64,000 nt of DNA, from positions 7,858,067 to 7,922,066 of the forward strand of contig NC_092203.1 in NCBI RefSeq assembly GCF_043641665.1. The letters run 5' to 3'. A program made the translations under genes and the position numbers. The DNA comes from Enoplosus armatus. Its lineage: Eukaryota > Chordata > Actinopteri > Centrarchiformes > Enoplosidae. The notes under the pieces were generated by a model. That model searched no databases. It saw only the letters and a program-made list of their open reading frames with translations, and had not been told where the DNA came from. This document shows positions 11,201 to 24,600 of the stretch, piece by piece (positions within the stretch are counted from its first letter, which is position 1; every line of letters starts with the position of its first letter).

Positions 11201-14200
11201 TACCGGGCTTTCCCTGACGACCAAACAACCGCTGCACTGTGTTGGACCGTGCCTGACCTGGAACCAAGAGGTTCCCCGCATGATTCCCGTTAGTTATTAT
11301 CATCCTTCGCTCCATCGGGGCTGAACATGGGGCTTGGGCGTGCAACCCGGAGCGATGAGGGTCGTGGTGGTGGATGGGGGTGGATGTAAGCTGGCTGAGA
11401 ATGAATGGATCAGTATCAGAGCGGTTCCTCATGTTGTTGTTGTTATATGGTTTGGCAAAAAGTGGCGGTGTGCGGTTTGAGGTGATCGGGGAGTAGCTAC
11501 CGTAGTGGTTTGGTGGGTGGGATGGTGGCGGGACAGTGGGAGTTTCCACTGGGACTACTCCAGGACGTTTAGTGAAATAATGCCCGCCGTCATCCCAGCG
11601 TGAGGCAGAGCGCGGCTGGCCGTGGCCGTTTGTCATCTCAGCGTGGCTGAGAGAGTTTGTGCGGTGGTGGAAGCTGCTGATCACCGGGCTGGAACACTGA
11701 CTACGAGTCCCGGTTCCTAACGGTCGCCCTGTCGCTGCACCTCGCTTGTCTCGACCCTGAAGGATTTCGTCCAACAGGGTGCTGTGGAGCGGGAGGTGTC
11801 CATGAAATGAACCACCATTGTGTAAAATTTCATCATCTGTCAGCTCGTGACTGACATTAAACTTGTTAGACACTGGAGACTGATCTACAGTGCTCCGGTT
11901 ACCCAGCATACCTTGCTGCTGCTGCTGCTGCTGCTGCCCCATTATAACCTGCTGCTGATGCTGCTGCATCAGCCCCTGGTGATTGGTGTGGTAGAACCCA
12001 TTTACAACCCCAAACAGACTCCCAGCTTGCCCCCCATTGCGACTGCTACCCCCATGCTTATTATTATACACACAAGGCTCATCCGCATTGCTGTCATTTG
12101 CATTGCTGTGGCCCCTGGTGGCCCTGCTGTTCTTTGTCACATCACATTCACTGTCTATGTCGCTGCAGTCTATGTAAGGGATAGAGGAGCTGCTGCCTTT
12201 GTTTGCCCTGCAGGATGGACCTGGGTTGAGGAACTGCGGGTCCGGCGCTGATCCGGTGCCGTGGTGGTTCTGTCGGGACCGAGTCGGGTCTGAGCCGGGC
12301 GCTGCCGGTATATCGTGGTAGCCATTGGTGGAGGACGTGGCCGCTGGTGGCTCCTTTGAACCATTAGACTCAGCTGGACGGCCTGGTCTGGCCGAGTCAG
12401 GCTGGTCTGCTAACTGGACAGACATGGCACTCTGCGAATGAGGAAAGGGAAGAAAAACACAGAAGATGGAGCAAAAGAGGAGTGATGGGTCGAGGTCGAC
12501 AGGAGGAGACAGCTCAGGGGAGAAGCTCTTCAAACTCTTATTTAACTGGGCTCATTTAACTCAATCACTGACTTTGGATAAATTGCTATTTATGGGAACA
12601 GATAAGGAAACCAGCGAGCAGAGACAAGGCACACATTCAGACACACTCACTCCCCGGAGCTGCTCAGGACAAAAACAGCTTTATACTTTTGGCCAGAGAG
12701 CAGCTCCGGATTTAACCAGAGACACAGATAGTCTGTAAGGGTACAACAAATCACATGGAAAATAAAAGAGATAGAAACTAATGCAAAAAAAAAAAAAAGT
12801 GTGTATCACCTCTTTTGGCACTTGCGATCTGAAGGAAGGCGACTGAGGAGACATGCTGCTGTGGGACAAAATCTTACTGTGCTTCCTGGAAAGACAGGAG
12901 GGGACAGAAGAGGTCAAATCATGTGCAACTAATCAGGAAAACAGATATCTGATTGCTGGTTTGTGTCCTTTCTATCTGTTACAGAGTGATGGTGCTGGGG
13001 AGGTTCGGAGGGAACTTCACCTTTCAAATGGAACTTTCTTGAGCTCCGAGTCTTTCACATAATCGATGATCTGCTTCTGGGTTCGACCGCTGCAGGTACA
13101 CAAAGAGAGAAAAGCAGGCGGTGAAAAACAAATTACAGACAAATGCAAGCGTTTTCTATCCTTCCCTGTGTGTCCTCTCCTTACCTGAACCGGAATGAGG
13201 ATCCTCTGGTGAAGAGGATGGGCTTGGGTTTGGGCTTGGGCTCTTCGAAGAGCCTGAAGAAGGCGTGGTACTCTACACAGATCTTCCAGAAGACCTTGCA
13301 GCAATCCCTGCTGGCCATGGCAAACTCCAGCGTGTCGTGGTGGGCATTCTGCTGGAGGACGCAGAGGCAGATATAAGTACGGATGGCGGGAGGAAGAGAT
13401 GCAGGATGGATGATTAGACGGGTGGAGAGAGGAAGAGAGAAGACTGAGAAAAAGAAAGGAAGTGTTATATGACTTACAGTGGGGTCAGCTCTCAGCTTAA
13501 TTAGAAACCTTTTGCGCTTGAAGCTGAGCTTGCGAACCTTGGACCAGTTGAAGGCGTTAATTCTTGTGTAACCCTAAATAAAAGAGAAGACATAATTTTC
13601 ATGAAAAAATCTTTATCTTACAAGGGAAGGGATAAATTGAGATATCTGAAATATCATTAAAAATAAATAAATATATATATAGTGAAATATCTTCACCAGC
13701 AGATAAAGATAAGGTTAATAATTGTACACAAACTGCAGTAGTCAAGGAAAAGCACCACAAAAAAGATCGTATGTATGTATCACCGCTTTCCAGAAAACAC
13801 TTAAGGAATTTACAGCCCATACCTCTGACCTAGATATGCAGCCGAGTACTTGACTCTGGAACAACTCACATGTCAGCAGGACACTTTTAGATTTATAAGT
13901 AGGTCGTTGAATCTGATATTTATGGTTTTACCTGGAATACCAGCACCCCAGTGTGCGCCACAGCCAGACTGAGCTTAGTACCCTCTCTGTCCTTGGCTGG
14001 GTGCAGACGAACGCCGTACATCTCCAACCGCCGAGCGATTTCCAGCAGCTGGTAGTCCGACTCTGCAGGAGTCTGCCCGCTGTGGAGAAGAGCGATCAAT
14101 CGATTATCCATTAATCAACATACCAGGTCCTCTCACTCGTTCTCAAGCTGAAGCAAGAATATAAAAAAATATAGACTGAATTTCTCCTTTTTCTGTTCTG

Positions 14201-17200
14201 TTAGCTTGTACATAATGTGTCTCCAGGGACTGTTACCATGGCAACAACCATAAGGAATTTTTTTTAGAGCACTTACCTGAATGATATGTCAACATTCAGT
14301 TAGAAAGTAAACATCCCTTACAAAGTGCTCATGTGTCACCGTGTGTACTTTATGCACCAGATGTTAGACGTGACCCATTCCAGGTTTCCATTCCAAATTT
14401 ATTGTGAATGCAGAAACAACAAACAGTCTTCAAATACATCACGGCATCAGATGGCAAAACCCTCTGCGGGCGGAAAGAAATCTGCCACAAAAGAAGTTTG
14501 TTTCCTCACAAATCTGAAAATAGCTTCCTGTTTCCTGTATGAGCTGCTGAATTAGCCACTTCCTTCCTGCGTCGGTGGGTGAAGGATCGGGGGAGGAGGG
14601 GGAGGCAGCCCACAGAGAGAGAACGGGTTTGCGGTGCACAGGGTGACCATGACAGGTAATCAACAAGAATGCGGTTTGGTTTTCAGCTCTTATCTGTGGT
14701 TAAGTGAGGGTTTTAGGGGAATTTACATCTCCAGAAAACAAGGAAATGCATTTGTCATGTATTTGCAAACAGTGGCGGGGAAAGCACAGCTATAATGTAA
14801 ATGAGACGCGCTGTGTGAATGTGTGGTCCCCGGGGCACAGAGGGAGTACCAAGTGGTATGTTTGCAGACAGCCACCTCAGCGGGGGAGAGATTATGTGTG
14901 TGTGTGTGTGTGTGTGTTGTGGTTAAAGAGATAAACATCTCTGCCACTGAGAGACTTATGGGTTGGGTGTAATTGTGTAATGGGTGTGTTTGTGAGCACA
15001 CATTTGAATAAGCAGATAAATATTTGTGTGTGTGTGTGTGTGTGAGAGAGACTTGCTGTGGAAGTATATGTGTGTGTGTGTTTAAGTGAAAAACAATTTC
15101 TCCCGACACCTGCGACCTAGAAACTGATCCACAGTCAGACTAAAGCTCGGCTCAGTATTGTTTTTCAAGCACGGATTCATTTTGACCAGCTACTTCCAGG
15201 GAAAGAGAGCTGCCAATGTAACCTTTGCTTATTGTTTAAGCTTGACTGTGCAGAGTTTTATACTAGAGGGCACACTAATTCTCACAGTAACGATAAAACT
15301 TAAAATAATACAACACAATAAACACTTTACTGAGCAATTTGATGATGATAGTAATTTTTTTAACCAAAAAATGCCAAATATTTGCTTCTTAAAAGTGGGT
15401 ATTTGTTGCTTTTCTCAGTTTTACATTGTAAAAATGAACAACTTTGGATTTTGGACTGTTGCTCAGACGAACAAGCACTTTGAAGACGTCACCTTAGGCT
15501 CGTCGAAATTGTGATAGGCATTTTTCACTTAAAGCAGGCCTAATTACTATTTATAGTATACATTGAATATTTCATATGGAGATCCATTTGCTGACTTTAC
15601 CACCATGTAGAGTGAAAATATCCTGCCCTCCTTTAATCTGCTAAAAACTGAATGAGTCCATGTGAGCTTGTACATGCAGTATGTGGGTGTTTGGACACGC
15701 ATGTGATAACTTACACATGCTTGCGGTGGCAGTCAGTGATCTTGTCTCTGATGGCGTCCTGGTCAGGCAGGTACTTATTGTGGAGAAGATGCTGCCAGCT
15801 CTGGGTCTCATCGAAATCTCCTATCTCGGCTGGTGGAGGGAGAGAAGGAGGAGAGAGGTGGCAGAAGGGTGAGAATTCATTATTTATTTGGAGAGAAAAT
15901 GAAGAGAGAAATGGGGGGAAAGTGGGCGACAGGCGGTTGAGAGCAGATTAAATAAAGATGCAGAGTGTTGAGGAAAAGGAGACAAGGGAGTTTAAAAGAG
16001 GAAATGCAGAACGATACAGCAGTACTGTAAGCAAAAAAAAGAGAATATACATTGCTTAACTATGATTTATTGTTCCTGTCTCTGTTATAGTTAATCTTGT
16101 TCATACAGCATCCAAATCTGTTCTACTGTAGATCAAATGAAGTGTGCTGATGCATGTGTCTCCATCTGTCCAATACCAGCAAACAATAAACCCTCGTAGT
16201 GTAGCCACGCGCAGGTGCACATACGGGCGCAGCACTGGCGGTTACCACGGCAACCAAGTCATATTCTTTAGCATGCTGTGCCGTGGCCCGCCGCTGTCTG
16301 CAAGACTGAATTGAATCCATAAATCCTCACACATATGGTGCTGAATAACAACGGTCGCTGTGGTGAACACGGATGGTTTGACGAACAGGTGGCGGGCGGT
16401 GAAATAAATATAATGTTACTGGTTCTAAATATAAGGGAATACTGGTGCTTGATGAGACTGACAAGACAAGGGAATAAAGAAAGAGTGACGGGAGGGAAAC
16501 ATATCGTCCTTCAGCAGCATGAGCTGGGATCATGGCCTCATGCTGGCAAGCATCTGCCCTGCTGGAGTGAGCTGAATCCCAACAGAAGATCCCAACTTAC
16601 GACATCCTCTTCAGATAAGTGTTAAATATTGAGAAAGACAGCTTTGTATTGAATTGAAGCTGGTTTAAATTTGAACTAGTGACACACACGCCATAATACA
16701 GTAAGTGCTGCTGAAATACCCCCAAAGGGAATATCTGTCACACTTATGGAAAATGTAAAATTGCTGGCTTCAACAAGCTGCTAAAGTGATGAGTTATTCA
16801 GACATACAACTTCCTTCACATAAATGTTTGGCTTTATTCAGACATGGTAATTAATGCCAGCCATCATGCTAGCATTCACAGCATGTGTGTTGCACTCACA
16901 CTGGATGATGTGGGAGACCATGAGAGCAGCGCTGGTGTCGTTACAGATGAGACGGCCGCAGGCCAGGTCGCGTTTAATCTGCAGGGCAAACAGATACCTG
17001 GAGAAAGAGAGAATAAAAGATGCAACACAGACAGAAATAGAAGAGAGTGGAGGAGGAAGAAAAGGCAGAAAGCAAGGAGGTTATGAGGTTAATGCACACT
17101 TAATAACCTCAACTGTTAAAAGCAATTCCATTACCATCAAACTGCTGCCATTTATGCACATTCAAACACACAGTGCTGCTGATACATTGCATCTAATGAC

Positions 17201-20200
17201 TTAAAAACAATCTCTCATTGAGAAAACGCTCTTTTCTGTTAATCATTATACAGTCGGCTTCTTGTAACATGATCTGACTCACACACACATGCACTCAGCA
17301 TGCACGTGGTCATGACGCTGCATTTCAATCAGGAAACAGCAGAGACAGCACTATAAAGAAGACTGTAGATATATATATATAATACAAAACCTACCATCAG
17401 CTCTGTTTGCTATTATTTTGTACTGACGAATGTATTTTTGGAGGATTTGTTACATATTTCAGGGTAATAATGAAGCCAATGACAGAACAAACACAACCAG
17501 TCAGTAAAGAGGACAAAATTCAGTGTTTTTAAACATGGGTTTGGCTGATTCACCAGCTCTCTACTCACTGTATAAGGACAAATAGTGGACTGGCTGCAAG
17601 AGGTACATTCAGAGTGCATCCATGTGTGTATAAGTGTGTGATTACTGGTCCACAGCAGCTTTTTATGCGATAAGCAAATCAGCCTTTTTATAACTGCACG
17701 ATTAGCTCTCTAATAAAGTTAATGAGGCTTTGGTGAGTTTCAATATTTTTTTTATTTCAGCCTGGAGTAATTTCACTATTTAAGAACGCTGCACCAATTT
17801 AAATACATCAAGCCCATTCAAACTCTGTTATGGAGAATGCAACTTTGTAAAGTTCACAGTTCAGAGTGCTATCGTACGTAATGTAAACATATTAAACCTC
17901 ACCTTCAGTATATTGGAGCAGCACTAATTGGCGAGTGTCCCATTTTTAACAAAAGGCGAATATCATTTTGATAGATCTTCTAAGAAATACGTCTTGCATC
18001 TGTCTGTCTACATATTTGGTCTGTCTGCGCCCACGTTACCCATCAAAGGAAACATTGACAACAGTGAAATGCTGTGAGAGCCAAACAAAGGAAAAAAGGC
18101 TGTGTGCCCACTTCCTGTTAAATGCTACAGTCAGCTGGCACTCTCCAAGACGATATGAGATCAGTGGAATAAACTGGCGAGCTGAGAGGCCGAACAACGT
18201 CAGTGGAAAATATGTAAGGCGTTCCGAACTGGTGACGATGTTCTCTTGTGAAATTAAAGTTATAATCCTTAAATTAAAAACGATCCACTAAAATAACTGT
18301 TGTTTTGGTGTTTTGGTGGTCAGTTAGCACTAACGTCAGTAACCATTGCATTTCCTGTGACATCTTCACAATAATTTCCAATTGTGTTTTGCCAGCTGAA
18401 TGCTTTCAATTGTCATTTTCATTAGGAATTATTGTTATACGCTGCTGGGAAGTGCTCAAAAAATAAAGTGATACAATAATCAATAATTCTAGGCCATATC
18501 ATCACCACTGGTTTTCTAACATACTTTCATACTTTGGCCGGTTTGATTCATTTGCATTCTATGTGAAAAATGTCTTAAAAAGTCTAAAAGAGTCCCTGGC
18601 AATTTAAATTCAGCACAGGAGTGGCAGACCCCGCCACTTACCAAAACTATACTACTATATAGAGAGGTAATGTAAATACACTGAATGGTTATATATAAAT
18701 AGTATTAAAAATGGGGTTTGATTGTATGACAATCTTAAGGATTACTTGAAGTCTTTATTCAATCTCCGGAGATTCATTCACAGATGAGAGGCACTATGCT
18801 CGCTTCCTGCTTGGCTCTGGTCTCAAGTAAATCCAGCTGGGCACTTAGAGGGAACCACAGCATCATGGGAAAATGTGGAAGGTCAAATGTTTTGGTTATG
18901 TGATGCAAAACGGTGCTGTGCTGTAGCTGAAACTTGTGGAATGAGCTGAGACGAGCACAAACAGTGCAGTCGGCTCTGATGACTGTCAGACTAAACAAAA
19001 CAAAAACCCAGACAAGATGGTGGCTGATAGTTGACACTTTCCAAACAAGGAGTTTAAAAGGACTGAGGTCATAGGTAGGAAGATGAACATTAGTCCGGTA
19101 TGATTTCATCTTTGAATGCTAACAGGGCAAAAAAGATGCTTCTCCAGATACAGCCGGATGATGTGAGATTACTTTAACATCAAACCATGTCTTCTAGACG
19201 AACACACATAAGTCTCTTTACAGTAAAACAGCTTCAAAACTATGGCTCAAGACCCAAAAGTGGTCAGAGCACTCATCTCCTTTCAGCTGGTTTGGAACAA
19301 CAAATGTTTTCATGAGCCTGGTCCCCAGATGACAGACTAAAAGTTCTTGTTTGGGTCCAGAAAGGGAAAAAAAAACCTTGTTTGATGTTGTGGCATGTGG
19401 ATAGAAATGTGTTATAAATGTTAAGTGGCTGACAAAGGAACACAAAACAATACAAACAAGATGCAAACATATTTTAACAAGGCCTCTGCTTTATGTTTAG
19501 CTGCGAAAATCCTCCTGAAGGACTGGAAACATTCTGGCCAGACAGAAAACAAGATGTCTTTTAATCTAAGAAGGCCGTCCTCGGATAGGTGTGGTTTCTG
19601 TGTCGAGAAGACTTACCGAGTCAGCTCCTCCAAGAGTTGTGTGTGGTCAGGAGGGAAGAACTTCACCACAAAACGAAGGATGGTGTTTTTAGGCCCTGAT
19701 GGAGGGAGGGGGGGGGGTATGGTTAAGAAGGAAGAGACAGGAATCATTTCACCACCTTCTTCTTCATCTTTTTACACCTCAGTGTCTCACAAGACTTATT
19801 TTAAATGGCAGAATCATGCTCTTTATCATTCAGGTGGACTATCAAAGGGAAGGCTACACATTTAATACCACAACAGCAACACACAAGAGACGGCATCTGT
19901 GAGCTACTTACGTCTGATCTGTTTCAGCGTCGGCTTCAGCAGATCCAGCCACACCTACGGAGGACAGAGCACAGCTTGACTGTAGGCTTATTATTGTACG
20001 TCAAAGACTGTGACTGTGGTCCTTCGGTAAAGTATTGGTTTAATAGTTCGATAGCTAAATAAATATTAATTGTAGAATACTGGCATATCAGCGCGATTGC
20101 CACACAATTAGCATTTTAGCTTTGAGTATGTAACCTTAGTTAATTTGTCATCTAAATACCAATGATTTTTGATACTAAAATTATTTGTTTGGTTTATTTT

Positions 20201-21559
20201 GTTTGGTGCAAAAATCTCTGTATAATATAAACACATCAAATCCTTCAAACTATGTAATGTAACAAATGGAATATAGAACTTTCCTTGAAATAAAAGTTCA
20301 ATTTAAATACAGTTAATTTATTGCTGTCTACATTTGCTGAGTTGTTTGCCTGTAGACACATTTCTGGGGTCTGTAACTTCCTGTGTGTGTGTGGGCTGAC
20401 AATCGTGTCAGTATTTCTTCACCATTGCATCATTGGTTCTATTGATCCACTTCAAAACAACTGTTCTCATGCCCGAGGCACTGAAATGCACAGTGCGTGT
20501 CTGTGTTGGAGTACACTGAAGTATTTGTATGTGCATACTGATAGATACATGGGATAGTTCATCTGTCTTCTGTTGTCCTCCAGCTATGTTTCCCTTTATT
20601 ACGAGCTTTTTCCACGCACTAATGCAGATTCTACCAGCAGACGTTAGCAGACAATACAGACACAACCCTGTAGCATACAGCAAGTGTGCAAATTATTACA
20701 ACCAGCTGCTCTTTCATGAAATAGGGGGAACAACTGAGTCCAGGTGGATGCTTAAATCCACATAGATGTGGATGAAAGGAAGACAAGCAAAACAGGAAGT
20801 TTCAAGAGTCTCCATGCGTGCAGAATGTGGACCCGTGTGATTAAAACTGAGAGAGCAGCCTTGCTACGTCAATCTGCAGAAATAACAAGCAACATAACAG
20901 AATATAAGGTAATAAACACCCCTGTGTGCAACTGTGTAAGTGTGTGTGTTTGTGTCTCTCACTGTCATCTTGCGCTGGTCCTGGTACTCCAGTCCAAAGT
21001 AGTCTCCCTCTGCCAGGTTGAGATGGACACAAATCAGGTCAAACAGCACTTTGCCGGGGGAACGTTGCTGGAAGAGAAGAACAGAGGTGGAAAAAACAAA
21101 TGAGATTAAAATAAAGAGGAAACAGGGTGACAGGAGAGGTGAGAGGAGGAAAGTAATGCACAGGCCACAATGTCACACAGCAGCTCATCAGGGGAGTGCT
21201 GATAATAGAATAGAGGAGAACAGGAATGTGGGTCTTTTTCTTAAAGGTTATTCTGTATAAGTGATTTAACCCAATAAATTTCTACATGTGTCATCTACGT
21301 TTCCTTAGAAGTGCACATTATTTTCAAATATAACTAATTTCAAAAAGAAGCTGGTAGAAGCGGGTAAATCATGGTACAAGTACCCTAAAAAACCCTGATT
21401 CATGGAGGCCATTTTCTCTAACGAGGCTCTCCTCACTTAACGAGCCTCTGACCTTTGACCTTGATGTGGTCCGGGCGTCAGGTTTGGGTCTAATGAATAG
21501 CTGGAGGCCGAGGCTCAGCTGGGAGTGTTCAGAAACAACCTCAATGCCCCAGTAAAAGA

Positions 21560-21650
<91 letters not shown>

Positions 21651-24600
21651 TGCCTAATGATGTAGCTCTACCTGGAGCTGGCAATGCAGAGTAAGCATTG
21701 TTTTGTTAGCATGTATAGCATCGTTTTGTCTGGACTGAGCAGCAGGACCATTACCACCTCTTTGAATTTGGGATTTCCAGAATAGACACAGACATGGAAC
21801 CAAACCCAAAATTAGCCCAGAATAATTGTTCTCCCGAGGCAGTTCAAGCTAAATGGTACCACCCTGTCAGCCTGAAGACTTAGAGCGTACCATTATACAT
21901 TCAGTGATGAGGCTCTAGTCAAGTTAATATGTAGTTATATGACGGAGAGCATTCCTTCCTTTGACAGGCACACACAGGCAAAAACATAGATTATGACTTC
22001 ATCGACAGATCTGAGATCCCTTCGTCACGTGCAGATCAAACTTACACTACATACAGACTAGGAAAGGAATGAATGGATGGCTAGATGTTGGGATAATAGT
22101 TTGGTTTTATTGTGTCCTGGATATACAGAAATGAAATAAATAGCAAATGAAATAAAACTATAAAGGAACTATAAATTGCATTTAACACAAACAATGTGTT
22201 ATGCATAAAACTGAAGCCTGACACAGGATACAAATACGAAACGGTGATATAACTTATTTCCATCGTGGACTGCTGTGTATCTTCAATATTACATGCAGAT
22301 GTTATTATAGTAGAGACACTATTACTCATTATACAACTTAGGAGAAAGTGCCGTAGTTCCTGTTAGCGCGGGATACAAATAGGATGGAGGATAGAACTAC
22401 ACACATAGCAGCACCGACTGGACGCTTTTAAGTACTTTTAAAAAGCACAAGCATGGGAGAGAGAGAGAGTAAAGAAAGCAGAGAGTGGTGAGAAGAGAAA
22501 TGAGGAGGAGAGGAATCAGAGCAGTGAAGGCCGTGGTGTGAGCCAAGTCTGTCACCATCTGGCTACCGTGTGTGTGTGTGTGTGTGTGTGTCCATCTGTT
22601 TCTGTGTGGTCGGTCTGTCTGCAGGGACACACCCACATACTGTACTCACACACACTCACGCTACCCAGACCTCAAGAAAGAACAATGCTAGCTGACCGCA
22701 CATGTCAGGTATCCTGCAGGTGGATGGTGAGGATACAGACTGACTGACTGACGTCCTGTTTGTTTGTTATAACAGTCACCGGGAGCTTGACTGACAGATG
22801 CCGCTGTCATGTGCAAAGCTCCAGGATCTCTGGAGTTTGTACAGGATCCAGTTCTGGGTCGTGGTAATCTTGGTTTAAAGGAGGTTAAGAGGGGAGAGGA
22901 AGAGGAAGTGCAAGAACAGGTTGGAAGAAAATCCGAGTGCAACGCGGCTTAAAAGACATGAAGGGAGACAAAGAAAAAGACAGAGGAGAAGAAAACCAAG
23001 ATGGAAAATGAAAGACATCTGGCTACTATTCCACCCTTCTCTTTCTTTCCTTCCTCAAGTTGCAGCCACAAATATATTATATTAGTTTCATTCACTCTAT
23101 TGATTCGACTCAAAGCAAATTCTTAAGACGTAACTCAGCATGACCGGCTTTTTTGTCTGCATTTATTTGTGTAAAAACAAACTACTTTGTCCCTCATTTG
23201 CATAGTTTTTTGATTCAACAGTACTTTGGGTTGGCTACGCTCGCTTTAAATTTATGTCCAACTTCAGCAACACACGGTCCAATTTTCTGCAAAACAACGT
23301 TGGGCTTGGAGGAGACACAGGAGCTTAATCATGTGACCCAAAACACACACAGCACATGCTGAGACAGAAAGAAGAAGAAGATAGTGGAGCATTGTGTTAA
23401 GAGATTTAGACTTTGACTGAGGAAAAGAAGAAAATTAGGACAGAAGAAGACAAACAAAACTCTGGAGTTTCTTTCACTCGCGAGCTGCACGGCTGATGCA
23501 GATGACAGAGAAGAAGAATTAAAACACCTGATGAGAAAAACAGAGAAAAGACAGACCTACAAAGGCAGCATCGGCCATGTTCCTGTCTTCTTTCTACTTT
23601 TGTGTACAAATCACAATCCTGGACAGGACAGGAGGACACTAGTGTGATAGGAGGTTCAGAAGGGAGTGAAGATCTTGAAGGTTTGGAAAACAGGGTGCAG
23701 CAGGACATGCTGTACGAGATGAACTTAATTAGACGAGAGGCAGGTTTCCAAGTATGTTTTGGTCAAAAGCAATTTCCTTTAATATCAGCAAACCCTTCTC
23801 CAATAACTACAGTAAGCCTGTGTGCATGCTTTGGGGAGATATCCCATATCACAGTCAAGTAATGCAAGACACTGGAATGCAGAGGGGAATGTCATTGAGG
23901 GAACGGTGGTGAAATGTTCAAATATCGACACCAGTTACAATAACACCAGCGTCACGGACACATGATGTGTCACCGTACAAAGATTAAACACCTTCACTCA
24001 GACACCCGATTCTATACGTGCTGCCTGTCATGGACCCGCCAGCATTGAGTCTGAAGCAAACCTGATGCTCAACCCCCCAACTTTATTCCATGAGTCTGGT
24101 TGTAATTCAATGTTTCTGTCATAACAACAAGCTGGCAGGAAAACGCAAAACCTACATTTAACCTGAGCTGTGTGAAAAGAAGCTGTAATGAGAAGGTGTG
24201 AGCAGAAGTGCTGGAAAGCGAGGAAAGAGGGATCCCAAACAGACTTAAACCCAAGAGACGTGCTCAGATTCAGCTCTTTTTGGGCACTGAAGCAAACCTC
24301 TAAAAGCAACATCCAGAAGCTGGCCAACTTCACAGAGTCTGGTGTGCTGAAAGAAGTAGGCTTCAAACTTCAGAGCTGTGTGCAAAGAGAGGACAGAGGA
24401 TGAAACTTTCAAAACTTTCGATACACATAAACCACATTTAAACTCATCAAGTGTTTGGGGATTTATTTCAAATTTGCAGTGTTCCACTTTCACTAGATAG
24501 TTTCAGCGAAGAGAGAGAAGTGGGGTAATGTCAAACAAAAAACACCCAGGACTCTCTCCTCCAGTTCTAGGACCAAGCACTGATTAACTACCACTGTGAA

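Noticed and set aside
11847..12251. Plus-strand 134-codon frame with poly-Leu
   Set aside because: It is the antisense shadow of the CAG-rich farp1 exon 13.
10878..12431. Idea that the minus-strand gene is frmd7 itself
   Set aside because: Clear FARP1-type DH and PH exons follow on the same strand with compatible phases, and the FERM exons resemble FARP1 more than FRMD7.
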